A stretch of 61,378 nucleotides of DNA from JBEBGV01 sp040081265. Lineage in GTDB: Bacteria; Acidobacteriota; Vicinamibacteria; Vicinamibacterales; UBA2999. The DNA is taken from assembly GCA_040081265.1 (NCBI GenBank), contig JBEBGV010000026.1, forward strand, positions 1-61,378, written 5' to 3'. Positions within the stretch are counted from its first letter, which is position 1; the number at the start of each line of letters is the position of its first letter. Below are positions 36,168 to 43,187 of this stretch, piece after piece. The notes below the pieces were generated by a model. The model did no database searches and was not told the DNA's origin. It saw only the letters and a list, made by a program, of their open reading frames with translations. The position numbers were made by a program, and so were the translations under genes.

Positions 36168-36725
36168 TCAGGCCCGCAGCAGCATCTCGTGGACGAGGGC
36201 CACCGGCAGACCGACCACGTTTGAATACGACCCCTCGATCCGCCGCACAAAACGCGCGGCGATGCCCTGAATGGCATAGGCCCCGGCCTTGTCGTCAGGC
36301 TCCCCTGACGCCACGTACCAGTCGATCTCCTGTGGGGAAAGTTTCGCGAACTCGACGTGAGTCACGGCGACGGCCGTGTCTATCCGCCGATGAGCCAGAC
36401 ACACTCCGGTCACGACCTGATGCGTGCGGCCGGAGACCAGGGTCAGCATGCGTCGTGCCTCCGCGTCGTTTGCGGGCTTGCCGAGGATCTGCTGATCAAC
36501 GACCACGACCGTGTCAGCCGACAGCACTGGTCGCCCCACTGCCCGCGGGAGAACGATAGCTGCCTTGGCCTCGGCGACCCTCCGAACGTACGGTTCAGCC
36601 GACTCCCCCGCCAGCACGGTCTCGTCCGCCGTTCCCGGGATCACTTCGAAGGTGAACCCGGCAGCGCGCAGCAACTCGGCGCGGCGCGGCGATGCTGACG
36701 CGAGGACAAAGACAGGCAGATCCAT
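36168..36725 (-). CDS. maf: Maf-family nucleotide pyrophosphatase
   Basis: A 185-residue house-cleaning enzyme that hydrolyses non-canonical or excess nucleoside triphosphates such as dTTP/UTP or modified forms. The family start is LPVFVLASASPRRAELL. The catalytic Asp region is LSADTVVVVDQQILGKP near residue 68, and DKAGAYAIQGIAARFVRRIEGSYSNVVGLP is C-terminal. I use ATG 36725; ATGs at 36740 and 36761 would add 5 or 12 residues. It is divergent from the DUF721 gene, with 39 bp between starts. Confidence 0.93.
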   Translation of the reverse strand: MDLPVFVLASASPRRAELLRAAGFTFEVIPGTADETVLAGESAEPYVRRVAEAKAAIVLPRAVGRPVLSADTVVVVDQQILGKPANDAEARRMLTLVSGRTHQVVTGVCLAHRRIDTAVAVTHVEFAKLSPQEIDWYVASGEPDDKAGAYAIQGIAARFVRRIEGSYSNVVGLPVALVHEMLLRA

Positions 36726-36764
36726 GGGCGCCCCGATCATAGTTCGTACGCTACCCTTCACTCG

Positions 36765-37049
36765 ATGGTTCCGGTCAATGCCGTGCTGCCCACCGCCCTC
36801 GCCGAACTACTGAGACGGGCGCCTCTCACGCAGGAGAAGGTTGCGTTTGCCTGGCGGCAGGCGGCCGGGGCCTCGCTCGATCGCGTGACGATGGTGGAGT
36901 TACACAACGACGTGTTGCGGGTCAGGGCGCGCGACGCGAACTGGAAACGCGAAATCGAGCGCGCCCTTCCGGTGCTTCGCCCCCGTCTGGAGACGATCCT
37001 GGGTGAGAAGACCATCAGACGAATCGAGGTGACCATTGCTTCCGCGTGA
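36765..37049 (+). CDS. DUF721 (DciA-like) small protein
   Basis: A 94-residue protein with the DUF721 pattern: AFAWRQAAGASLDRVTMVELHNDVLRVRARDANWKREIER. DUF721 is related to the DnaA-type KH domain of DciA, the ancestral loader of the replicative helicase DnaB. This copy is just the KH-like domain without long tails. It overlaps the thiolase gene by 14 bp. The role as helicase loader is inference from family. Confidence 0.82.
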   Translation: MVPVNAVLPTALAELLRRAPLTQEKVAFAWRQAAGASLDRVTMVELHNDVLRVRARDANWKREIERALPVLRPRLETILGEKTIRRIEVTIASA

Positions 37050-38223
37050 CGCCGTGATCGTTGCGGCCGTACGGACCCCGAGCGGCCGATTCCTCGGAGG
37101 ACTCAAGAGCCTTTCCGCAGCCGATCTCGGCGCCATCGTCGTGCGCGAAGCCGTACGCCGTGCGGGCATCGATCCGGCCACGGTCGATGAATGCATCATG
37201 GGCAACGTCCTGTCCGCAGGCGTCGGCCAGGCTCCGGCCCGTCAGGCGGCACTGCGCGGCGGCCTCAGCGAGCACGTCGCAGCTGTCACCATCAACATGG
37301 TGTGTGGATCGGGCCTCAAGGCCGTGATGCTGGCGGCGCAGGCAATTGCTGCGGGTGATGCCGACACGGTGGTGGCCGGGGGCATGGAATCTATGAGCAA
37401 CGCGCCGTACCTGCTGGCCCGTGCGCGCGAGGGATACCGCATGGGCCACGGCGAACTCATCGACTCGATGATCGGGGACGGACTGTGGTGCCCGTTCGAA
37501 CAGTGGCACATGGGCAACGCCGGCGAGACGATCGCCACCGACTTCAAGATCACGCGGTCGGACCAGGACCGCTACGCGTTCGAGAGCCAGCAGAAGGCCG
37601 CCGCGGCGACCGCTGCCGGCGACTTCGCTGACGAGATCATTCCGGTCGAGATCGCCCAGAAGAAGGGCCCGGCTCAAAGAGTTGAACGCGACGAGTCGAT
37701 CCGGGCCGAGACGACCGTTGAAGCGCTGGGCAGGTTGTCCGCAGCATTCCGCGCCGACGGTTCGGTGACGGCTGGAAACGCACCGCCGGTCAGTGATGGC
37801 GCGGCGGCGCTGGTGGTCATGGCTGAAGAGCGCGCCGCATCGCTCGGCCTCTCCCCCATTGCACGGATCGTGGCGCAGGCCTCGAGCGGGCTCGCCCCGA
37901 AGTACCTGCTCATGACCCCCGTCGAAGCCGTACGTCGCGTGGTCAATAAGGCGTCGTGGACCCTCAACGAAGTCGGCTTGATTGAGCTGAACGAGGCGTT
38001 CTCGGTCCAGGCGGTGGCCGTGCTGCGCGAACTGGGTGTGGATCCCGGGCGCGTCAACGTGAGCGGCGGAGCCGTCGCGCTGGGGCACCCGATCGGTGCG
38101 AGCGGCGCCCGCATCCTGACGACGTTGCTCTACGGCATGAAACGCCAGCAGATCCCGCGCGGTGTCGCCACGCTGTGCCTGGGCGGAGGGAATGGGGTCG
38201 CCCTGGCTGTTGAGTTGATGTGA
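37036..38223 (+). CDS. Acetyl-CoA C-acetyltransferase (thiolase II)
   Basis: A 395-residue thiolase. The nucleophilic Cys is in NMVCGSGLKAV near residue 90, the covalent-catalysis His in GGAVALGHPIGASGAR near 350, and the second Cys in ATLCLGGGNGVAL near 382. It condenses or cleaves acetoacetyl-CoA in fatty acid, polyhydroxybutyrate or mevalonate-type routes; context does not pick one. The start is a TTG at 37036 overlapping the DUF721 gene, so the first few residues are uncertain. Confidence 0.95.
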   Translation: MLPRDAVIVAAVRTPSGRFLGGLKSLSAADLGAIVVREAVRRAGIDPATVDECIMGNVLSAGVGQAPARQAALRGGLSEHVAAVTINMVCGSGLKAVMLAAQAIAAGDADTVVAGGMESMSNAPYLLARAREGYRMGHGELIDSMIGDGLWCPFEQWHMGNAGETIATDFKITRSDQDRYAFESQQKAAAATAAGDFADEIIPVEIAQKKGPAQRVERDESIRAETTVEALGRLSAAFRADGSVTAGNAPPVSDGAAALVVMAEERAASLGLSPIARIVAQASSGLAPKYLLMTPVEAVRRVVNKASWTLNEVGLIELNEAFSVQAVAVLRELGVDPGRVNVSGGAVALGHPIGASGARILTTLLYGMKRQQIPRGVATLCLGGGNGVALAVELM

Positions 38224-38528
38224 GGGCGTAATTTGCGCCCCGCACGGGGTGCCGACGTTGAAGAACCTGCGCACCCCGCCCCCAGAGGCGAAAGTGGCAT
38301 ATGTCCATAAACCATTGATTGCATGGGACGTGTCGCTTCTGTATTCCCATATTTTCGCTTGACTTTCGCGTGGCCCGTTTCTAGGATCAGCTCCAAGCTG
38401 TGACCGACCCTGTCACACCAGTCGCTGAGACTGGGCGTGGGCGGGTTGCCGCCGGTACGAAGCCGGCAAAGCCGCCTCAGTCAATACATTCACGCGCTGC
38501 CGATGACGGCCCGCCTCAAGGAGAACCC
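38224..38528. other. Intergenic region upstream of recA
   Basis: This 305-bp stretch holds the recA promoter (separate entry). It also contains a relatively AT-rich segment at 38290-38365 (GTATTCCCATATTTTCG), unusual for this window, which may be an UP-like or operator zone. I could not identify a LexA box of a known type. The open frame through 38400-38528 is unlikely to be translated, because RecA has its own strong ribosome site. Confidence 0.5.
38359..38387 (+). promoter_or_regulatory. Sigma-70 promoter of recA
   Basis: TTGACT (38359-38364), a 17-bp spacer and TAGGAT (38382-38387). Transcription should start near 38394, leaving a leader of about 135 nt before the RecA ATG at 38529. Confidence 0.65.
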
Positions 38529-39557
38529 ATGGCGCTCGACGATCTCAAGGAACGCAACAAAGCCATTGATCTGGCGCTTGGCCAGATCGAAAAGCAGTTC
38601 GGCAAAGGCTCGATCATGCGGCTCGGCCAGCGCAGCTCGGTGACGCCGATTGAATCCATTTCCACCGGCTCCATCAGCATCGACTATGCCCTCGGCATCG
38701 GCGGGGTTCCCCGGGGACGAGTCATCGAAGTGTTCGGGCCGGAGTCGTCGGGCAAGACGACCCTGGCGCTCCAGATCATTGCCGAGGCCCAGAAGGCCGG
38801 CGGGATGGCAGCGTTCGTGGACGCCGAGCACGCGCTCGACGCGCAGTACGCCCAGAAGCTCGGGGTGGACCTCGAGAACCTCCTGGTGTCCCAGCCTGAC
38901 AACGGCGAACAGGCCCTCGAGATCGTCGAGGTGCTGATCCGCTCAAACGGCGTGGACGTCGTCGTCGTCGACTCGGTGGCCGCGCTGGTTCCCAAGGCCG
39001 AAATCGAGGGCGAGATGGGCGAAGCGCAGATGGGTCTCCAGGCGCGGCTGATGTCGCAGGCACTCCGCAAGCTGACCGGTGTGGTCTCGAAGTCGAAGAC
39101 CACCCTGGTGTTCATCAACCAGTTGCGCGAAAAGATCGGCGTGATGTTCGGTAACCCCGAAACGACGACCGGTGGCCGCGCGCTCAAGTTCTACGCGTCG
39201 GTACGCATGGATATTCGGCGCATCGCCAGCATCAAGGATGGCGATGTGGTCGTGGGCGGCCGCACCCGCGTGAAGGTCGTCAAGAACAAGGTGGCTCCTC
39301 CCTTCCGCGAAGCCGAATTCGACATCATGTACGGCGAGGGCATCTCGAAGGAAGGCGACCTGCTCGACCTGGCGGTCGAGAAGCGAATCGTCGAGAAGAG
39401 CGGTGCATGGTTCGCCTACAGCGGCGAGCGGCTCGGCCAGGGACGCGAGAACGCCAAGACGTTCCTCAAGGAACACCTGGACATCCGTCAGCGGATCGAG
39501 GATCAGGTGCGGCGCGAACTCGGACTGACACGCGAGGTCGAAGTCGCCGCAGTCTGA
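38529..39557 (+). CDS. recA: RecA recombinase
   Basis: A 342-residue DNA strand-exchange protein. The Walker A motif is GPESSGKTT near residue 69. VDAEHALD, the L2-flanking INQLREKIGVMFGNPETTTGGRALKF, and the C-terminal RIVEKSGAWFAYSGERLGQGRENAK are all present. It mediates homologous repair and LexA cleavage in SOS. The ATG at 38529 follows a perfect AAGGAG at 7-nt spacing. Confidence 0.98.
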   Translation: MALDDLKERNKAIDLALGQIEKQFGKGSIMRLGQRSSVTPIESISTGSISIDYALGIGGVPRGRVIEVFGPESSGKTTLALQIIAEAQKAGGMAAFVDAEHALDAQYAQKLGVDLENLLVSQPDNGEQALEIVEVLIRSNGVDVVVVDSVAALVPKAEIEGEMGEAQMGLQARLMSQALRKLTGVVSKSKTTLVFINQLREKIGVMFGNPETTTGGRALKFYASVRMDIRRIASIKDGDVVVGGRTRVKVVKNKVAPPFREAEFDIMYGEGISKEGDLLDLAVEKRIVEKSGAWFAYSGERLGQGRENAKTFLKEHLDIRQRIEDQVRRELGLTREVEVAAV

Positions 39558-39617
39558 CGCCACAGTCTGACAAAACTGCTGGTTGACCAGCAGGCCGGGA
39601 ATGGCGGACAAAAGGAC

Positions 39618-39932
39618 ATGGTCCGCAACCCCGAACTGGAACGTCTGGCCGACGCGTGCGCCCTCCGATTACCTGGCGCACTGTCGGCGGACGCCGTCGC
39701 CGCAGAACCAAGCTTCCACGTACTGCTGAACGCGATTCGCACGAGCGACGCTCGCTTTACCTTTGACCGTGAGGGTCGCCCGGCCGCGATTGCCGCCGTC
39801 CGCGAAGCGCTGCCCCTCATGGAACGCGACCTCTTCGACGCCGTCGTCGAAGATCATGGCTGTGAGGTGGCGGCGTTGAGCGAGGCGATCTTCCTGATGA
39901 CCCAGGCGCTGTCGAAGGTTCAGCGTGACTGA
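39618..39932 (+). CDS. Small hypothetical protein downstream of recA
   Basis: A 104-residue acidic-to-neutral helical protein without a recognised domain. Segments such as EREGRPAAIAAVREALPLMERDLFDAVVEDHGCEVAALSEAIFLMTQALSKVQ look like a small soluble helical bundle. An AAAGG lies a few bases before the ATG. Codon use is like its neighbours and the frame is clean. It overlaps the convergent acetyltransferase gene by 13 bp at its 3' end. The role is unknown. Confidence 0.65.
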   Translation: MVRNPELERLADACALRLPGALSADAVAAEPSFHVLLNAIRTSDARFTFDREGRPAAIAAVREALPLMERDLFDAVVEDHGCEVAALSEAIFLMTQALSKVQRD

Positions 39933-40459
39933 CGTCGAGCCTTCCAGCGCTCGCGCGTGATCGCCCACCGTTCGTGGTCGCACCAGCGGCCGCCGATCTT
40001 CAGATAGCGCTCTGAAAAGCCTTCCTTGCGGAATCCCAGGCGCTTCACCAGCTTGACGGACCGGTCATTGCCCGGCTGAATGTTCGCCTCGAGCCGGTGC
40101 AGGCGATGCTTGCGGAAGCACTCCGACACCACGCGTGTCAGCGCGGCGGTCATGTAGCCGTGCCCCTGGAACGGCACGAAGGCGCAATACCCGAGATAGG
40201 CGCTGTGGAAGACCCCGCGTACGATTTCACTGACATTGATGACCCCCACCAGTTCGTCGCCTTCCGAGAACGCGAAGTAGCTGAGGTGTCGCTCGCTCTG
40301 GTGATGGGCAATGTAGCGGCGGAACCGGGCCGGAGTTCGGGGAGCGGTCACCCAGGGATGATGCAGCGGCCCGCTGCGCTTGACGGCAGCCAGGAAGGCC
40401 GCCTCGTGTGCCCGGGAGGCTGGTTCTATCCGCACCTGCATGAGTCGACGGGGTTTCAT
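39920..40459 (-). CDS. GNAT-family N-acetyltransferase (RimJ/RimL-like)
   Basis: A 179-residue acetyltransferase. The acetyl-CoA pyrophosphate-binding loop is FQGHGYMTAALTRVV near residue 100. The RimJ/L-type end motif is LHRLEANIQPGNDRSVKLVKRLGFRKEGFSERYLKIGGRW. It could acetylate the N-terminal alanine of a ribosomal protein or a small molecule. ATG 40459 and ATG 40441 are both possible starts. The frame runs on through tRNA-Phe, which sits 30 bp upstream and cannot be coding. Confidence 0.88.
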   Translation of the reverse strand: MKPRRLMQVRIEPASRAHEAAFLAAVKRSGPLHHPWVTAPRTPARFRRYIAHHQSERHLSYFAFSEGDELVGVINVSEIVRGVFHSAYLGYCAFVPFQGHGYMTAALTRVVSECFRKHRLHRLEANIQPGNDRSVKLVKRLGFRKEGFSERYLKIGGRWCDHERWAITRERWKARRQSR

Positions 40460-40489
40460 GCGGTCAGCTGCGTGGGCTGCGGAAATGGC

Positions 40490-40565
40490 TGGTGGCCAGG
40501 GAGGGAATTGAACCCCCGACACCACGATTTTCAATCGTGTGCTCTACCAACTGAGCTACCTGGCC
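40490..40565 (-). tRNA. tRNA-Phe (GAA)
   Basis: A 76-nt cloverleaf. The acceptor stem GGCCAGG pairs with CCTGGCC and the D stem is GCTC/GAGC. The anticodon stem CACGA/TCGTG encloses the loop TTGAAAA, giving anticodon GAA. The T stem GGGGG pairs with CCCTC (one G-U). The discriminator is A and the 3' CCA is encoded in the DNA. A TATACT at 40605-40600 on the same strand could be its -10 box. Confidence 0.97.
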
Positions 40566-40635
40566 CTGTGACGCGTCGCGAGGACTACACAGAAACGCCA
40601 GTATAACATGGGCTTTCGGGAGATCAGCCCCTCGG

Positions 40636-40664
40636 TTGACCCATTCGAGACCAGCCTGTACGCT
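40636..40664 (+). promoter_or_regulatory. Promoter of the parvulin lipoprotein gene
   Basis: TTGACC (40636-40641), a 17-bp spacer and TACGCT (40659-40664). The -35 is strong and the -10 is weak. A start near 40671 would give a leader of about 24 nt that includes AGGAG before the GTG at 40695. Confidence 0.5.
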
Positions 40665-40694
40665 GAATGCTCACCTACTATTCCAGGAGTTCAC

Positions 40695-41726
40695 GTGCGA
40701 CGTCTTCTTCCGCTGCTCGTCATCGGCCTCACCTTCGTGGCCTGTTCCAAGGCATCGACAAGCGCTTCCGTCAACGCGTCGACGCCGGGGACGGCTGCAG
40801 CTGGTGACGCCGCGCAGGAGGCGGTCAAGCCCGTTCCAACCGAGTTGCCGGAAGTCATTGCCCGCGTCAACGGCGAGAACATCACCAGGACGCAGTTTGA
40901 ACAGGCCGTGCAGACGGTCGAGCGCCAGAACGGCGCCTCCGTACCGCCGGACCAGCGTGACCGCGTCTATCGGGGAGTCCTCGAGCAGCTCATTTCGTTC
41001 CGTCTCCTCATTCAAGAAACCAAGGCCCGCAACCTGACCGTCGCCGATGCGGAAGTCGATGCGCGCATGGCGCAGATCAAGGGGCAGTTCCCGTCTGAGG
41101 AAGCGTTCACGCAGACGCTTGCCCAGCAGAAGATGACCCCGGAGCAGCTCAAAGCCGACGCACGCTCCGAGATGCTGGTCACGAAGATGCTCCAGACTGA
41201 GGTCGAGCCGAAAGTGGCGATCTCGCCCGTGCAGGTGCAGGAGTTCTATTCGAACAATCCCGACCGGTTCAAGCAGGGCGAACGCGTGCGCGCCAGCCAC
41301 ATCCTGCTGCGCGTGCCCGAACAGGCCGATCAGGCCGCCAAGAACGCCGTCAAGACCAAGGCGGCCGATGTCCTGAAGCAAGTGCGCGCGGGGCAGGACT
41401 TCGCAGCGCTGGCCAAGCAGTTCTCCGAGGATCCGGCGAGCGCCACCAACGGTGGCGACCTCAATTACTTCCAGAAGGGCCAGATGGTCGGTCCCTTCGA
41501 CCAGGCGGTGTTTGCCATGAAGGTGGGCGACGTCAGCGATCTCGTCGAAACACAGTTCGGGTTCCACATCATCAAGCTCACCGACAAGCAGGTCGAACGG
41601 GCCATCCCGCTCACCGAAGTGCGCGCGCAGGTTCAGCAGTACCTCGAGAATCAGGCCCGTCAGGAACAGACGCAGGCCTTGATCAAGGCCCTCACCGCCA
41701 AGGGCAAGGTCGAGATCCTCATCTGA
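40695..41726 (+). CDS. Parvulin-type peptidyl-prolyl isomerase lipoprotein (SurA/PrsA-like)
   Basis: A 343-residue envelope folding factor. The lipoprotein signal ends FVAC (Cys17). After a Ser/Thr/Ala-rich linker comes a SurA-N-like helical domain (INGENITRTQFEQAV-type pattern, about 70-190). A parvulin domain (about 200-300) follows with RASHILLRVP, AKQFSEDPASATNGGDLNYFQKGQMVGPF and QFGFHIIKL. It should sit in the periplasm attached to a membrane and help fold exported proteins. The GTG at 40695 follows AGGAG at 5-nt spacing, which decides the start. It overlaps the S4 gene by 4 bp. Confidence 0.92.
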   Translation: MRRLLPLLVIGLTFVACSKASTSASVNASTPGTAAAGDAAQEAVKPVPTELPEVIARVNGENITRTQFEQAVQTVERQNGASVPPDQRDRVYRGVLEQLISFRLLIQETKARNLTVADAEVDARMAQIKGQFPSEEAFTQTLAQQKMTPEQLKADARSEMLVTKMLQTEVEPKVAISPVQVQEFYSNNPDRFKQGERVRASHILLRVPEQADQAAKNAVKTKAADVLKQVRAGQDFAALAKQFSEDPASATNGGDLNYFQKGQMVGPFDQAVFAMKVGDVSDLVETQFGFHIIKLTDKQVERAIPLTEVRAQVQQYLENQARQEQTQALIKALTAKGKVEILI

Positions 41727-42139
41727 GCGCCCCCGTTCGCCCCTCACCTGACGCACCAGACGTTGCCCGCCTGGACGTCTGGCTGGACGTGAGCTGTCTC
41801 TGCAAGACACGCTCTGAGGCCAAGCGCGCCTGCGAAGGGGGCAAGATCGAAGTCAACAGCGAGCGAGCCAAGCCCCACCGCCTGATCCGCGAGGGTGATC
41901 GAATCCGCATTGGTCGGCCGTTTGGTCGTCATCAGGACGTCATCGTCCGGATCGTGATCACCGACCACGTGCGAAAGGCCGAGGCCAAGGCCCTCTACGA
42001 CGACGTCTCGCCCAAACCCACCGCCGCCGAGATCGAGATGCGACGAGTGGAGCGGGCGTATCGCGCTGCCGCCGACTCGGCGGGCACGCCTGACCGGCGT
42101 CGCCGACGCGAAATCCGCTCCGCCCGCGGCAAAGCGTAA
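41723..42139 (+). CDS. S4-domain RNA-binding protein (Hsp15-like) with probable CTG start
   Basis: A 138-residue protein. The S4 domain is complete only if translation starts upstream of the GTG at 41789: ARLDVWLDVSCLCKTRSEAKRACEGGKIEVN holds helices one and two of the alpha-L fold. No ATG, GTG or TTG lies in frame before that point for over 80 bp. The CTG at 41723 overlaps the preceding TGA as CTGA, like the ATGA/GTGA/TTGA couplings elsewhere in this window. A basic C-terminal tail (RRRRREIRSARGKA) follows. Hsp15-like proteins rescue stalled 50S subunits. Confidence 0.8.
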   Translation: MSAPVRPSPDAPDVARLDVWLDVSCLCKTRSEAKRACEGGKIEVNSERAKPHRLIREGDRIRIGRPFGRHQDVIVRIVITDHVRKAEAKALYDDVSPKPTAAEIEMRRVERAYRAAADSAGTPDRRRRREIRSARGKA

Positions 42140-42187
42140 CGGCGGTTCTTGCCGCCCACCGCCCGCCGCCTACTGCATACTTGATGC

Positions 42188-43174
42188 GTGCCACGGAACC
42201 AGGAAGTCATCCGGCAGTGGAAGATTCTTCACGGGCTCGAATCCTCGCGGCACGGCGCCACCATAGACGGCCTCGCCAAGGACGTTGGCGTCACCACTCG
42301 TACCATCCGGCGGGATCTGGCTGCGCTTCAGGAGGCGGGGTTCCCCCTCTACGACGAACACGATGAACACGGGCGTGTCCGCTGGCGCCTCGACGGGCAG
42401 GTGCTCAAGGGCCTCGAAACAGGCTTCACCCTCGCCGAGATGTGTGCCCTCTATCTCAGCAGGAACCTGCTGGAGTCAGTGGTCGGAACACCGTTCCAGC
42501 GCGACCTGACCAACGCGTTCACGCGTATCGAGAAACTCCTGTCGCCCCGCATGCGGCAGTTCCTCGATCGCCTGCCGCGCGTCCTGGCCGCCAAACCCGG
42601 TCCCCGGGTCCGTGGCAGCGCCGCGATCACCGACTCCACCGATCGGCTGCTTGAAGCGACGCTGCACTTTCGCGTCGCGAAGATGCGCTACCACTCGGTG
42701 TCGAGCGGACGCGTGAAGGACTACGAGGTGCATCCCTATCGCCTGGCGTTCGCTCAGGGCGGCATGTACCTGCTTGCCTACGTCCCTGCCTACGACGACG
42801 TCCGGACGTTCGCCGTTGATCGCATCGTGTCGGTCTCGCTCGAGAAGGACACCTTCACGCCGAAGCAGGCGATCGGTGACGACGTGTTCGCCAGTTCGCT
42901 GGGCGTCAACACGGGTCCGACCGCCAGGGTCGAGATCGCTTTTGACCCCGAAACCTCGCCCTACGTCCGGGCTCGTGTCTGGCACAGTTCGCAGGAGACA
43001 CGCGACGTGGACGATGGCGGCCTGGTCCTGACGATGAACGTCTGTCACGACCGGGCGCTGCGGAACTGGATCCTCGGCTGGGGCAGCGCGGCCAAGGTTT
43101 TGGCGCCGGCAGCCCTTGCGCGAGAAGTCCGGCGGGACCTCGAGGCTGCTGCACGCGTCTATTCCGGGAACTGA
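42188..43174 (+). CDS. WYL-domain transcriptional regulator (DeoR-type helix-turn-helix)
   Basis: A 328-residue regulator. The N-terminal HTH (about 1-60) reads RHGATIDGLAKDVGVTTRTIRRDLAALQEAGFPL. The WYL ligand-sensing domain (about 140-215) has FRVAKMRYHS ... YEVHPYRLAFAQGGMYLLAY and FAVDRIVS. A C-terminal WCX-like extension ends LAREVRRDLEAAARVY. WYL regulators often sense nucleotides or nucleic acid and control DNA-damage or defence genes. No obvious target is adjacent. GTG start at 42188; a CATACT lies 6 nt before it. The next gene follows closely. Confidence 0.93.
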   Translation: MPRNQEVIRQWKILHGLESSRHGATIDGLAKDVGVTTRTIRRDLAALQEAGFPLYDEHDEHGRVRWRLDGQVLKGLETGFTLAEMCALYLSRNLLESVVGTPFQRDLTNAFTRIEKLLSPRMRQFLDRLPRVLAAKPGPRVRGSAAITDSTDRLLEATLHFRVAKMRYHSVSSGRVKDYEVHPYRLAFAQGGMYLLAYVPAYDDVRTFAVDRIVSVSLEKDTFTPKQAIGDDVFASSLGVNTGPTARVEIAFDPETSPYVRARVWHSSQETRDVDDGGLVLTMNVCHDRALRNWILGWGSAAKVLAPAALAREVRRDLEAAARVYSGN

Positions 43175-43187
43175 CCAAGGAGTATCT

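Noticed and set aside
38400..38528. A 43-residue N-terminal extension of RecA
   Set aside because: RecA begins at ATG 38529 after a perfect AAGGAG, and the extra residues do not match the family.
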